This document shows positions 1 to 13,419 of a stretch of 64,000 bases of DNA, one piece after another. The stretch comes from Prostheceraeus crozeri. Its lineage: Eukaryota > Platyhelminthes > Polycladida > Euryleptidae. Position 1 is the stretch's first letter; each line of letters starts with the position of its first letter. The notes beneath the pieces were generated by a model. That model was given only the letters and a program-made list of their open reading frames with translations. It had not been told where the DNA came from and ran no database searches. The position numbers and the translations under genes were made by a program. Location: positions 558,001 through 622,000 of the forward strand of contig CAJQUW010001979.1 of NCBI GenBank assembly GCA_907163375.1. Reading direction: 5' to 3'.

Positions 1-574
1 CGTATAACTTTCTTTTCTTCTTCCGCAACTTTCGAATTTTACTCGGATATTTACAAGAACGACGAGATCTGGGAGATAGCTTTTTATGCACCAAATTCTC
101 ATTGTCAAAAATATCGTAAAAAATTGACGTAATTTTCCTCCAAAAGTCCTCGACCGAAGCACTTTCGTTGAAGAGATGATACCAATTGAAGTGGGACAGG
201 AAGGACTGAATCGATTCGTAGTCAGCGTGATAGAAATCACGGTAAACGATCGCATCATAACTTCGCCATTTTTTGTTATTAGATAAATATAGAGAAAACG
301 ATACAGCACTATGATCACATGACGATGCAAATTGGCATTCAACCAATAAGGATGAGACCAAAGATGGATGAGAACAAAGAACTAAATCAAGGATGACATT
401 TTCTCGTGTTGGTTCAGATACAGGTTGCAATAGATTTAATTTGAGACAGCAATCCAGAAAATACGAATGCTCTTGGTCTCCCTGTGAACTACAAACATTG
501 TTGCCACTTGGATTAATCCCAAAAGTAGCGAGGCAAAACAAAATGGCGCAGCGACTCAGAAAGTCAACGATGCC
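1..574 (-). mobile_element. LINE fragment, C-terminal half of endonuclease domain
   Basis: Reading the minus strand from 574 to 2 gives about 191 open codons running off the left window edge. They carry the hallmarks of the apurinic-like endonuclease of CR1/Jockey-group non-LTR retrotransposons: EPTRENVILDLVLCS, then a CDHSAVSF motif matching the usual SDHxxVxF catalytic segment, then the linker with DFYHADYESIQSFL that precedes the reverse transcriptase. The reverse transcriptase itself would lie left of position 1. The frame is closed upstream by a stop at 575-577, and the N-terminal endonuclease motifs are not visible, so this copy is probably 5' truncated or decayed. The family assignment is from motif pattern; the clade is uncertain. 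Confidence 0.8.
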
Positions 575-2426
575 TCAATATACCCCAAAGTAATATTCGC
601 TCTTGTACGAACAGTCTACACAGTATGTTCATCGATGTCACTTAAATGATTGTATAGTTATACGCATTGACCGTTTAAACCAAAGTTTCACAAGTCATAA
701 AAATTAGAAGGAAATATCATACTACTCCAAACCAATTGATTAATAAATCTGAAACATGCTTGCGTGTAGGTTGATTATATTTTTGTTGCAAAAACACAAT
801 TTTCATTGGGAGATAAGAGTTTGTAGAACAATGAATAACCATCTGATTAACAGCATGAATAACAATTGATTCAAATCTAGAAAAAAAGCGTTGATGGTAT
901 CAGGAAAAAATATTACTATGGTTTCTCGTTCTTTCGCGTAGGCTTGCTCAGATTCTGACGGGACGACCCTTACTTAAGCAGCTTCAGTTTCGACCTATTC
1001 ACTTCCACTGCCTTTTTGTATACACGTTTGGCCTCCTACATTAACCTCATCTCCTTTTCCCTCATGTCTGCTACAGTAGCCCTCATCAGTTATTTTCACT
1101 TTCTCATATTTTCCAAGTACTTTTTCTTCTGTTCTTTCTCATAAATATCAAGCTATCGTTTTTTCTAATCACTTTTCTCTTCTTTCTTTCATTCTTTGCA
1201 ATTCGGTATGATAGGTCGCTTTAGACGCTCTTAATTTTTCTAATTTTCTACTATGCTGAAAATCAAATCATCGCAGTGATAAGTTAAAAAGAGCGCGCGC
1301 AATAGAGCAGAAAATATAGAAGAAATAGGGTACTGCTTAAAAAAGGGCAATGACGGCAACTTTGACTACAAACCACATCGAGTGCATGTGTAGGAGCCGA
1401 TCTAGTTTATTTTTGCACTTAAAGGTAGATTTTATAAGTGGAAATGATTTCGCAAAGGATTCTACTACAATTTTCATTTTCAGAGATATGTCTTTCTTTA
1501 GAGATCACACATGAAAAACAGATACGTATGTAGATAGTGTGACCTCAAAAAAGTTCTTCAAAAAACGAATTGAAAAAAATGTGTACATGTTGGTTTGAAA
1601 TGGAGATATTTGAACATATCAGCAAAATTTAGTTACTATTATTCCATGAATGCACTATCATTATTAATCTATACATCAATCACAAAATCCACTCTCCAAT
1701 CTACATGATGTATCGGAAGCAAGAATATGAATAGATCGTGGAAAGAAAATTTATTATAAAAAGTGGCATGCTAGAAATTGGATGTAGTTAATCCACGAGT
1801 AGTAAAGGTGCATAAATTCATACTAATTAAACGAAGTTTCTTCGTAATAATCAATACAATGACTTTAATAGCTTTTTTCAGCGACACTGAAATTAATCGA
1901 TTTTAGCTAGAATTACTTATGTCATTATTACTATTTTACTTGCACCTTCCTTTCCATTGAAGACGATTGTCAATACGGACATCAAAATTATATTTTCTTG
2001 ACACTTATCTCTCAGATCGCATTTGGGGGACTTATTTCGCATAGCTTAGGACTTATTATTGATTTTCACTCTATCATCGGCTTAGTCCATTGATCTTCGC
2101 ATTGCTGGTGCAACAGATACATCCTGTGTCCTCACTTAGTGATCACACTGTCCACAGACGTTCAACCTACCGTCTACTACACGCTTCATATAATTCCCTG
2201 TTATTGTTTTCAAACACAGATGGCGTGTCGGCGCCGTCATACTTATCTCAATGGTGCATCGGCAACGCATGGGACTCAACACGGAGTTCTCATGCACTTG
2301 AAAATTGGAAATCAGCGACAGATTCATGACAATGAGCAACTTTTTGTAGAAGGAAATATTGTTCAAATTGGAATCAATGATTGGACCTTCATAGAAAATG
2401 TACATTCAGTGATAATGAAGTCAATT

Positions 2427-2495
2427 GCGGCCTCCATGACTGAGTGTTTAACGACATGGATTGGTGATTAAGATCGAAGGGGTTCGAGTCTAACC
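2427..2495 (+). repeat. tRNA-like SINE head (decayed)
   Basis: A plausible RNA polymerase III A box (GGCCTCCATGACTGAGTG) is followed about 45 bp later by a B box, GGGTTCGAGTCT. The two are spaced as in a tRNA, but the arms do not fold as a functional tRNA. A tRNA-derived SINE remnant is the best reading; no second copy of this exact unit was seen in the window. Confidence 0.4.
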
Positions 2496-4119
2496 ACAAA
2501 CAAAAGATCAATGGGAGGGGAAGGCGGGGATCGCAATTCACCCATGGAAAATCGGCATAAATTGAATGCATTAATTTGAAATATTTACATTAGACTAATT
2601 TCGTAAAAAATTCGGAAAATACGGAAAATTGCGATCCCTGGGAGATGAAGATGTGTTTACGCAACCTCGAAAACATCGTGGTTTCTGGAACACAGATATC
2701 ATTCTCCTGCATAAATCCGATGTTCGATATTGAGTACGAAAAATATAAGTCAATGGAGATATGAGGATTAGAACCAGCATTGACACCTTCGGAATTTAGC
2801 ATTTTGAAGGCCACTTGGCATTCAATCATCGACCGAAAAGGAGGGTGAGATGATTTGATATTTCACAATCAATGGAAAATATAACTATTATTGTCACTAG
2901 CAGTGATACGTTCGCGTTGATTATCCATCTGCTGTGACTTCAAATTAGCAATATATCTCGATCGATGCATTCTATAAGTCATTCTATGCACGTGCATTGA
3001 CGCAGTTTGACTACAGTTCGAATGAAAGCTACTTTCTCATATTAATGATTACTGTCTAAAGCAGAAATGAAATATAAGAAATGTAATAGTTTAGCAGCAA
3101 CGTGATAGGCTATAATACCATTCTATTTATGAAATGTTAACATTTCATCTACTGAAACGATCTGAAAACATGGTATTTTGCTCTTTCGATGTATAATGTT
3201 CTAGTGATCTCCTAATTGAATTGAATTGAACGTGATAAATAAACTTCAAAGAAGTAGAAAAGTCGATGATTTAAGCATCTCTAAAAGCATTGCATCATTT
3301 GGTAGTTAAAGGCATAATACGTCTATATATCTGATTAACATGATTAACACCATATTGCGGGTACAGTTGGCAGAAGGCTTCGGATCAGAAATAGTTGACA
3401 CAACCGGACATGGCTTCCGTACTTGTCATCAATATTTCTTGGAAGATGCACTGACTAGTCATGAAACAACATTTTTGAGTTGGAAAGAGTCAGGAATTTT
3501 TCGATGTCAACTATTATTTCATGTTAAGATGTATAAAATTTTTCGATTACCATTCACTAATCATCTTCAGGTAGTACAAAAGACTAGGGTTAGTAGGAGC
3601 TTGAAATATGAGGAATTTGAAGATGATATTTACAATAAGAAGATATGATATGATAGGATGTAGATACAAACAGGTTGTACTGGATTACACATCTTTACCA
3701 GTGACAAAAAATTGACCTGACAGGATTGATGAATTCTATGTTAGATGAGATATTGAAAAAATGAGAAAAAAAGGAAATCACGGTAACTGTCAAGTTCTGC
3801 TCTACTATTTATTTCTTTTTATGAATGCTTCTTGTGTTGTCTTAAACTTGTATTGTCATGATCGTGAGCCAGAATGTCAATATTGATGTCGAAATGTTGT
3901 ACTTAACACGTTCGAACATGCTTGAATACGGAAGATGAAGGAGTTGTGGTATGTTCTTTGAAGCGGATGTGAAGAGGTCGCATGATACTGCCAATATACC
4001 ATGCCATCACATCTGTTCCAGTGGATTTTGTAACCGAAGAAACGTTATCAACAATCTGTAATTATCAACAATCGTAAAAAGAAACGCGAAGCATGACATT
4101 ACGTTGCTGCAAATGCGTA

Positions 4120-5968
4120 ATGCAAATGGAGTGAAGGATTGGCGACTCAAGAAGCGAGAGATAGAATGTTTCGAATTGCGACTCAGATGAAGAAAGATCG
4201 AACTGACATTCAAGGCACCCACTACATCAGAGATGAAAATGGGACAATCAAACTGAAAGAAACGGAAGTAAGAGAGGTTTGGAGAAGTTATTTTCATAAG
4301 ATATCAAATGAAGAAGACGACATCTATCTGGATGAAGCTCCTCCCGTTGAAGGTCCCATTGAAGAAATCACTTTAGAAGAGGTGAGGGATGCTGTGAAGG
4401 GTCTAAAGAGCGATAAAGCACCAGGCCCTCGGCTGTGACGACAGAGGTACTGAAACATGCCGGCGAATAAGCTTTCAAAGAATCACACGCCATATTCCAA
4501 CACATACTGGAGACACAAGATTGTGGAAAAGAATGGAATAACAACTTAACCGTCGCGCTATACAAAGGCAGAGGTGATCCTTTGAGCTGTCATATACACA
4601 TAGCGGCTTCCGACTTCCAGAACACGGATGAAGATTTCCGAGAAGATTCTTTGTAAGAGGTTAAGAAAACTGGTCAACATTGGAGAGCAACAGTTTGCAT
4701 ACCGTCCTGGTAAATCATGCACGGGTGCAATCTTCGCAATCAGAAGACTTCAAGATAAATACGTCGAAAAGAAGAAGCTACTTCAAATCTTTGTCGATCT
4801 CCAGAAGGCATTCGATCGAGTCCCTAGAACCGTAATCAGGTGGACCCTCAGACGACATAATGTTCCAGAAAGCTTCGTCAACATCTTTATGTCGCTATAT
4901 GCGAATACCACGTCGAACGTGTGTGTCGCAGAAGAAACATCATCAGATGATTTCAACATTGATGTCGGGGTACATCAAGGGTCTGCGCTCAGTCCTCTTC
5001 TTTTCATCCTTGTGATGGAAGAAGTTACAAAGGATCGTATGAAAGGCGGTTTGATGGAGCTGCTGTACGCAGACGATCTAGTTCTGACTGCAGACAGCAA
5101 GAAGTGGTACAAATATTTAAAAATTGGAAGAAAGACATGGAAAGCACAGGTCTTAAAGTGAACTTTCAGAAGACGAAGATGTTGATCAGTGGCGATGAAG
5201 AAATTTCTCCGATTCAATACAGAAGATTCCCGCGTGGCGTCTGCGGTAGAGGAGTTGGGAACAATTCCATACTATACCAGCGTTGCAGCAAATGGTGCCA
5301 CAAGCGTTGCAGTGGACTCAGGTCTCTAGCCGGTGTGTTCACGGAAACGGAAATGTCGGTACAGCTGCGACCTGCGAGGTCGATGGGGAACAGATTGGCA
5401 TAGCAAAACAGTTCCACTATCTCGGAGATGTGATAGGTTGCAAAGGAGGTGTTGAACGTGAAGTACGATCGAGAATCGCGTCTGTCTGGTGTAAGTGGAA
5501 AGTCTTGGCAAGTTTACTGAGAAATCGACATGTCCTACTCAGATGTCGTGGCTTAGTATACAGCGCGTGCATTAAGCCTGTGCTTCTCTGCGGCGCAGAA
5601 TCATGGAGCCTAACACAACACAAGGTCCAACAACTGCGCTCGTGCGACAGAAGGATGCTTCGTTACATGACGGGAATCTCATTCTCTGACCGAATCGACA
5701 GTGTCGAAGTGGCGATTAAATGCGGCCTTCTACCACTCGAAAAAGTTCTGCGAGAAAGGAGACTCCGTTGGTTCGGTCATGTAAAGCGGAGGACGGCGGA
5801 AGATCCTATCCAGCGAGTCATTGAGGTGGATGTCGAAGGACCCCGTTAAGATGAAGATGAGAGATGGGACTGTTTGCGGACGATACACAGGACCGTGCCC
5901 ATTGGAGAAGTCTCATATCATCCAACCCTCAACACAAGGGGAAAAGAAGACGCTAAAGGGAGAAAGTA
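4120..5968 (+). mobile_element. RTE-type LINE, decayed reverse transcriptase copy
   Basis: Plus-strand frames give, in order: the pre-RT linker of RTE elements (RDENGTIKL, EVREVWRSYFHK, LKSDKAPGP); RT motifs with QQFAYRPGKSC, DLQKAFDRVPR, GVHQGSALSPLLFILVMEE and the catalytic box LLYADDLVLTAD; a cysteine-rich finger around 5225-5320 (GVCGRGVGNNSI then HKRCSGL) typical of this group; and the C-terminal region SWSLTQHKVQQLRSCDRRML through RLRWFGHVKRR. The reading frame breaks several times between these blocks, and the endonuclease domain is missing, so the copy is 5' truncated and dead. The 3' end shows the short tandem tail AAGTAAGTAAGTA around 5955-5968, the usual termination style of RTE elements. 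It ends only about 150 bp before the H4 gene. Confidence 0.9.
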
Positions 5969-6034
5969 AGTAAGTACGCATGCGTATACACTGCAATTTC
6001 GATCATACATAAGCTGCAACTTTAGTTCGTATAA

Positions 6035-6427
<393 letters not shown>

Positions 6428-8172
6428 GTGCCATTTACGAACATTGATGATGAGTGAACGCCTCAAGTTGTATTTCTTAATTTACCAATTTTTCTTTTTT
6501 TCAATGTTCCTGCATGAGGAACGAATATGTTCGTGTTTTTTTAAAAATTTAATCCTGCATTTTTAAACGCCCTTTCATTACAGAGAATTATTCACTCATA
6601 GCAACGAAGCACTTCCGTTACATCATCCATCAATAATTATCCGCACACATCTAACAAATGGCATCATGCAAGCTGCTAAACCCACAAATCTTTTAACATT
6701 CTGTTTTATAATCTTTTTGGTCACACGATCCTACATACTACTAATTTCCTTTCCGCGTAACATAAAAACGAAAGTACAATCCGAGATTCAGTGAAAATAT
6801 GATTGTCGACTTAGCAAACAGCAAGGCAATTTTTTCATGGAATTAAGAAAATATTGATAGCTTGTTGAAGTTAACTATCATCGATCAGATCCCAAAACAT
6901 TGGATGGAAATTCAAAAAACAGATGCCAAAGCGTATATTGTAACATCATGCACTCATAAGTGTAAGAGCTTCACAACATTTTTTTACTACATCACAATAA
7001 AGAATTTGACTAAAATTGAATGAAAGATAGAATGGAGTGTAAATGTGAATAAGTATCGCACTGCTACAAACAGCAGACGATATTGATTGCTAATGAGGCG
7101 ACAATCTATCTTCCACTATTTCAAATCTGATTAAACATCAGTTGTGAATGAATATAAAGACTACTAAATTCAAATTCGAGTTTTAATCCGTGCATTTTCT
7201 TTTGAATCTGTTTCAGATAAAATGAGTGACAGTAAAAAAGCCGATGCTGTTCTAACAATTAATAATTCACATATTTTCACCTACACAGGCAACGTCAGGA
7301 GATAAAGAACTTCCTTACCAATCTTTGCACGAATGGAATTGGTTGACGATCTTTTCCACAGCAAGTAACATTTTATGAGGTATCGTGTATGAAATAGACG
7401 AAATAATGACTTGACATTGTTCAATTAACATCTACTAATCTGGAAATTACGCATTTGCGAGTTCCAGCATTTTAATGACGGATTTTGAGCTGGGTGTAAC
7501 TTCGTTAATTATCCTTCTCACTTCCTTCACCTGCCACAGGATCAATGAATACTAAATACGCAGAACTGGAAAAACGAAGAATTTCGGGTCATTATCAAAC
7601 GGCAACTTCTTCGTACTCAACATTTCCTGCAGACAGATGCTGATTAAGGCTGAATCCGTTGCTGAAAGAAAAACGTCACGTCGATCGTGTCTGAGTTCTA
7701 CCTCATTGAAAGATTAGTAAATATTCAGTTATGTTTAGATCAGACCACCAGGCTCTCATTTTGTTCCCTGTGTCGGCGAACACAGAAGATGTAAACGTTA
7801 TTGAATGAATTTCCTCTAGTCCATGAAACTGCGACGAAATGCAGCCGTGAGTTTGATCCTATTCATTCATCCAGCATTGTGTGAAACAGCAAACGGCATG
7901 CTATGTCTGCATGGGCAGAGACACCGCGTGATGAGAGGAATGAAACTTGAGAATTAGCATGCAAGGAGTGAGTTGATGAAGGAAATAAAAAGAGAATAAG
8001 AAAATGTTATAGAATGTGTAAGTGGGAAATGGAGTCAATCAGCAGGTGAATAGCAACAAACTACACATAAGCTCGTCTGTTCGACAGGTATGAGGATGTG
8101 TATGCGAGACCGATTAAACATCAAAAAGCAATAAACGCATATGTAAGTGTGTTATGATCTAGAGTGTTTGCG

Positions 8173-8188
8173 TCTCTCTCTCTCTCTC
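8173..8188. repeat. (TC)n microsatellite
   Basis: Eight uninterrupted TC units, about 80 bp beyond the 5' splice site at the downstream end of the VAC14 exon at 8269-8443. Simple repeat with no further signal. Confidence 0.9.
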
Positions 8189-8268
8189 AACCTGCTAATA
8201 GCATAGCATGAGGTGAAAACAGTATAAATTTTAGCTATCAAGCAGATTTATTATGATTTTCAACTTAC

Positions 8269-8443
8269 CATGTCGTCGAGGCGCTTGAGTTTCAAACGAA
8301 GATCATGTAGCTCTGAAGATGTCAAAAGAATAACATTCAAATTTTGAACCATTTGAAATGCAAACTTGACATCTTCTAAATGTAGTGTGATGATCGCCAG
8401 TGTTCTGAACAGCATCTCCGCATTCAGAAGAACAGAAAGACGT
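8269..8443 (-). CDS. VAC14: VAC14 internal exon (C-terminal Fig4-binding region)
   Basis: On the minus strand the exon is preceded by a pyrimidine-rich acceptor (TTTCTTTTCAG) and followed by the donor GTAAGT. The first base completes an AG/A arginine codon from the exon at 22928-23151. The translation runs [20 protein letters not shown] then [20 protein letters not shown] and ends [18 protein letters not shown]. It aligns closely by memory with vertebrate VAC14 ([40 protein letters not shown]). It ends in phase 0. In the family this is part of the C-terminal domain that mediates multimerisation and binding to FIG4 and PIKfyve, on endolysosomal membranes. The exon contains no in-frame methionine start and is easily missed by ORF searches. 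The next exon was not found in the window. Confidence 0.93.
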
Positions 8444-10139
8444 CTGAAAAGAAATTATTGCACTAAAGAACAACTATATATTAAAAGAATTTTGCAGCAT
8501 CATATAAATATATGAGACTAAACGCTAAAAAATCTCTGACTTGAGTAAATGTGATATTATATGACGATTCGTTTCAGTGTATCTGATGAGCTCTATGATA
8601 AAAAATCATGTGATTCATCATTCCATAATCGATCTGAATTTATTGCTCACATTGGTCAACGATGAAACATAATAGTAAGTGCTTACATTCTGAAAACTGT
8701 TGTGAATTGATGAGAAAATGCATTCAATCGGTCCTCATCTTTCAAACTGTAACTTTAGCACTTACTTCTGTGGAACATCAATGCATATGTGCTCTGTTAT
8801 GGTCAAGTTTCAATCCTGGGGTGTATCCCCTTGGGTTCCGCAAAGGGTGCCAAAACCGATGCTGGATCCATACCCAAGATAAAACCTTGGTTCAATTAAG
8901 TGCAGTCAAAGACAATGTGATATGCACTTGTACGGACAGATGCGAAGTCAAATTGCACTACTGTTGCAATCATGAGCCTAGCATGGTTGTCGAACTTGTC
9001 TAAAATATCCGGACGATTTACAGATCCATCAAAAGGATACGAAATCGATAAACATCCATATTGTTTGATAGAAAGTAGGCCCACTTACATTAATGCAAAT
9101 TTCACACGAACAGTTTCTAAATAATACATCAATGAATAAAAGCAAAAAAGACATAAATTGAGCTTAAGCAAACAAGGAAATATCTCATCACGTCAGAGTA
9201 TATGTAGAAAATGCAAAAGATATGTATAACAGGAGTACAGCAAAACATTGTTGAGAAGTGATTGAGGGAGTGGAGTTGTACAATAATAATCATAAAAAAT
9301 GACTTGCAACCTGTGAATCTTTTTCAAATAGAAAATGAATATTTATCCACATACTCTCTATCGGTCAATCATAGACCATTCAGTCTTCCTCTGATTGACA
9401 ATGTCAAGAAAATACAGAATTGCGGAAATAAAAACGAAGAACATTAAACCGTCGTTATGTGGAGCGCCTATCAACCCCTTCGTGTTACTGGAAGAGAAGT
9501 ATTGAATTGCTGACTTAACAAACATGATTCGGAATGTCACACATCAAAGGTGGGTTTGTGGGACACTAATGAAAACACATATGACAGTGGAATGCCCATT
9601 GGCCAGTCTTTGATATTTTCTCAACATATCCAAAACATCGTCAGCTATTTATCTGTTACATTTTCTACATATTATTTCATTTAGAGATATCAAAGCACCA
9701 CAATGATGTTCAATGCTACAATTTTGTCAAACTCAACACTGCCGGATTTTTTGAAACTTTGAAGACTTACATATGCTTCGTTAGTGAAATAATTGTCCGA
9801 TAGTTTGTAAACATACTGCTTTTTAGTTACTACTTTAAAGCTGAACCCGAAGCAGCAGCTGACAGTAAATAATAGCCTTCATGCTGTATGGAGTGCTTGG
9901 TTTCCAAACACTTGATAAGGGTTCATATAAAAAAACGACAGAAGTCACGAAGATATCACTAAGCTGTCACGAGAAGCAAATAAATTGCGGGTCTTACGAT
10001 AAGTTAGTCTCAGCTCAATTTGTGCAAACATTGTACAAGAGCTGTGACGGCAACTTATTCGATTGGCACTTGGCAGCTGGCACGTATACGACATGTGTAA
10101 TTCTGCAATTGCTTTCTGGCCATTGCGCGACAGTTTCAT

Positions 10140-10600
10140 GAAATATGTGGGGTGGCATTTGGCATGGCGGACGAACGACAGCAGTCATCATCAAAGGCAC
10201 GTTGACTGGAGAGAGGTATCTCAATGAAATTGTGCTTCCTGTTGTTGACCCAGTGGTCAGGGTGGAGGATCTCGTCTTCCAAGACGGCAACGCAAGACCA
10301 CATCGCTCCTCGGCTGTCATTGCCACTGTTAGGAGATTGAACATTCAAACCCTTGACTGGCCTGCACGCTCACCTGACTTGTCACCCATTGAACAAGTCT
10401 GGGACGAGCTTGGGCGGCGAGTGAGAGACCGCTATTAACTTCCACCAGTGTCCCTGAAGATTCTCTCTGAAAGCCTGACAGAGCAGTGGCTTCTCCTTGA
10501 AACATCCTTCATTCAGAAACTTTGTGAATCCATGCCATCTCGGATTACTGAATGTATTGGAGCTAGAGGGGGAACACGCGCTATTAAAGTTGAATCTGCT
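10140..10600 (+). mobile_element. Tc1-like DNA transposon remnant, C-terminal transposase
   Basis: The open frame from 10145 encodes the catalytic half of a Tc1-type DDE transposase: MWGGIWHGGRTTAVIIKGTL, then VFQDGNARPHRS containing the second aspartate, and DWPARSPDLSPIEQVWDELG containing the third acidic residue in its usual setting. Beyond the stop at 10436-10438 a second frame continues with the C-terminal SMPSRITECIGARGG motif. Terminal inverted repeats and the N-terminal DNA-binding domain were not found, so this is a dead, 5'-truncated copy. It sits in a VAC14 intron, antisense to the gene. Confidence 0.85.
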
Positions 10601-10920
10601 ACAAGCGTTGTTTTTTCTGTGCTAGCGACTTGGTGGAGATTGTAACTAAATTATCAAGGTATCATACATACATGTATATATACCAGTCAAAAATGAAAGA
10701 GGTTAAAGAAGTAAATGTTTCAAAAATTTTGTCAATGAGTATATTACTGATCCTTTCCTCCGAAAGTGAAATAAACCGACAAGTTTTATCTAGAAATAAG
10801 TTGTTTTATGTTCATAGTGGAATAACGGTCTTTAAAGACAGCAATAGCTTCATTTCATAGTTCAAAAATATTTTGTTCTTCCATTTTCGATAATTGCGAC
10901 CGAATTAGCATGTATTCCCG

Positions 10921-11080
10921 AGGGAAGGGATTAGTGGTACTGACACATTCACTCTTTGCTGAAGCGTTGTGATACTTTTAGATCGAATTGCTGGTCCTGA
11001 CGACTTTCGATGACACTCCAACCTTGTAATCAGGAGATCACAAAGCAAAGCACTTCATCACTGCACCATAGAGACTACAC
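10921..11080 (-). repeat. tRNA-derived SINE, family A, copy 1
   Basis: The reverse complement shares with the copies at 17371 and 58207 the tRNA-like head (CTATGGTGCAGTG...AAGTGCTT), the middle block GTGTCATCGAAAGTCGTC and the 3' block GTGTCAGTACC followed by a C-rich end. This is the most diverged of the three. About 160 bp; it appears full length judged by the shared blocks. Confidence 0.7.
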
Positions 11081-12469
11081 AGAGATATGAACTTATTATG
11101 AAATAGATTAGATGCTGACTACAATTATGTTAGTGTCTGACAGAAGAAAATAGGCCGGCCAATGGACAGTGTATTTCATGGTAAAAAGAAAAAGAAATGC
11201 CTAATTATTAAATCGGAGCATTTTATCATACACAAATATCATTCGGACAGCAAAATTGAGTATCAGTCAGTGGAAATCGACATTTCCGTTTCCAAACTGC
11301 AATTGGAAATCATTAAAATCTGAGTGGATGCAATGTATTTATGACTTTTTCCATCTACATGTATATCATCATAGATATTAGTCGCATCAGTAGATGTTTT
11401 AGCTCTTAATGCACTGCATGTTATATTGTATTCACCAATCAATAGAAACACCATGTCGTCATACAAGCGAATTCACCCTTCGTCCAAATAACTTTCGATG
11501 CTCAATTCCTGTCTCGTGGATACGTGCGTATTTTTATCATTCTTCATCGTTGTGGAAGAGTCAAATTTTATCAACAGACTAATTCATTTGACGGCATGAT
11601 ATCCTTCATCGAGCGAGCAGCATCGATTTCGGATATTAATGATGAATTAGGAATTGTCGATAGCGAAAGGCCACTACGGACAGCAAAATGTCGACAGTAA
11701 AGAATCTGGGAAAAGGGAAATTAGATCCGAAATTCATCCCAAATCTCTTGTTTAGGCGATAAAACGATTCCTGTTTTGTCCTTGCTCCTCGAATACTAAC
11801 CTGAAGTACAAGAGACACACATAGTGGACAATTCACGTCAAGTGAGATATGATAGCTTCATCTCACCTATCTCTTCTCGATTGGAAATGGGAAACTCTAT
11901 AGCATTAATTAATTCAGCATTTGGGCTTAAAGTGACTGTCTGAGTTCTAGAATACTTCTGTTCATTATCTTAATAGACTAGATGAGTTTGCTGGATGAAT
12001 TTATTATACTGTCGAAGAACCATCGTTCACAGAGGAGTACATCACAGAAAATGAGAAAATAGCCTAATTCAGATACAGAATATCACACGGTTAGCTTTTT
12101 GAACTCATCTAATATGTCATCAATACAATACAAGATACACAGTACAACATATTTGGCGCGTGAACTTTCTAATGTTTGCTACAGATCGCTGCTCTCTGCA
12201 CTACAAATAGCGATTCAAAATTTCAAATCACAGAACAATAAATTAATCATTGAAACTGAAAACAAAGGATGCTCTGACGGCAAAGCATGCGAACGACGTG
12301 TTGGTGACTTCATGTCGCCGTTGACTGTCTTATGAACATGGAAGAAATCAAAATTGATGCTTGGTGCTGAGACCAAGCATTTTGACTTTGCCTTTTTCAG
12401 ACAGAACACTTTCTTCAACTTTGAAATTTCTTGCGTGATAATTAACTTCTCGTTCAATTGGAACTCTCA

Positions 12470-13005
12470 TGCTAACATGTGCTCGGTGCAGCATTACCCT
12501 AATGATAAAATGTTACAATGCTTTTATGCGTTCCATGATGCGTTCCATGGGGTAGGCTATACGCCTACCCCAGCTTTTGTAATGCTCCTCAATTTTTTGT
12601 TGGACGATTTGTTACGTCTTGAAAGCCGAGTTTACCATATTATTGGTCTTCCTTCCCTGTACAAATTCAATCCTCAATACTGCAGGCAAGACATGCAGAA
12701 ACTGTTTGATAACATTGTGAATGATGGAGCTCATCCGTTAAAGGAAATGTTTATATATCGCGATCAACGTGTTGCTTCTCGTTTCTATGTCTTGCTTCAG
12801 CCTCCTTTTGCTAAAGCAAAGCATTTTAGCAATTCATTTATAAAATTTTGTGGTATTTTCATTTCTTTATATCTTAGACTCTGTGCTTATCAATAATTAA
12901 TATTATACTTGCATTCTCTGTCTGGATTTGCTCGTTTTCACATTGTCAGTTTTCACCGAATCATGTGCACTGCACATGTTGTGAAACAATAAAGAATTTA
13001 CATAC
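12470..13005 (+). mobile_element. LINE 3' end (reverse transcriptase C-terminus and 3' UTR)
   Basis: The frame 12354-12896 ends with the C-terminal pattern common to CR1/Jockey-group LINEs after the RT domain: a run of polar helices, then HPLKEMFIYRD, and a basic-aromatic segment SRFYVLLQPPFAKAKHFSNS. The catalytic RT motifs are absent, so the copy is 5' truncated. After the stop, a roughly 110-bp AT-rich 3' UTR ends AATAAAGAATTTACATAC near 12990-13005, as LINE tails often do. The upstream part of the frame (12354-12470) is probably unrelated intron. Clade not determined. Confidence 0.55.
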
Positions 13006-13125
13006 TTACTTAATTTTCTAAGTAAAACACGCTAGTAAAAGAATGTACCGAATACGTGGCCCAAAATCGAGCGGTGTTTGTAAATCCGATTTGATCACAA
13101 TATTCAGCGCCTTCATACGATCCAT

Positions 13126-13411
13126 CATAGAAGTTGATTGTTCATATGAAGTTAACTAGAATGGAGATTGATTCAAGTTAAGTTGATTCAAGGTTGCGGC
13201 ACATCCGGGGGAACTAAGTTGGGGCATGAATCACCAATGAAAAGCTCAGAATTACTCATGTGACTGATTTTAACCCATTCATGCAGTGGTTGACAAGTGC
13301 TGCGAAAATGCGAAAATGCTAGTGAAAATGCGTGCGATCTTTGTTCCGTTATTGTGTATTGCACGAAGCTATATTTCCGTTCTAGAGATTTTATTGTTAT
13401 TTATTTCTATG
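13126..13411 (+). mobile_element. hAT-type MITE, copy 1
   Basis: This 286-bp unit is flanked by a perfect 8-bp direct repeat CGATCCAT (13118-13125 and 13412-13419). It begins CATAGAAG and ends ATTTCTATG, a short terminal inverted repeat. The interior (GGCACATCCGGGGGAACTAA and GTGAAAATGCGTGCGAT) is shared with the copies at 34180 and 45913. An 8-bp target duplication indicates hAT-superfamily mobilisation. No transposase; non-autonomous. It is about 30 bp longer than its sisters, partly through a short internal duplication. Confidence 0.88.
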
Positions 13412-13419
13412 CGATCCAT

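Noticed and set aside
2139-2471. Overlapping frames on both strands (110 and 89 codons)
   Set aside because: Neither shows a domain; the plus frame runs into a tRNA-like SINE head, as expected of a chance frame.
3340-3648. 102-codon plus-strand frame
   Set aside because: No recognisable motif, no splice or promoter context, and length within chance expectation for an AT-rich intron.
8662-9003. Cysteine-containing 113-codon plus-strand frame
   Set aside because: The cysteines do not form a known finger pattern, and there is no repeat or host similarity I can name.
12354-12470. N-terminal part of the long frame ending in LINE-like sequence
   Set aside because: The LINE-like signal starts further downstream; this part looks like read-in from flanking intron.
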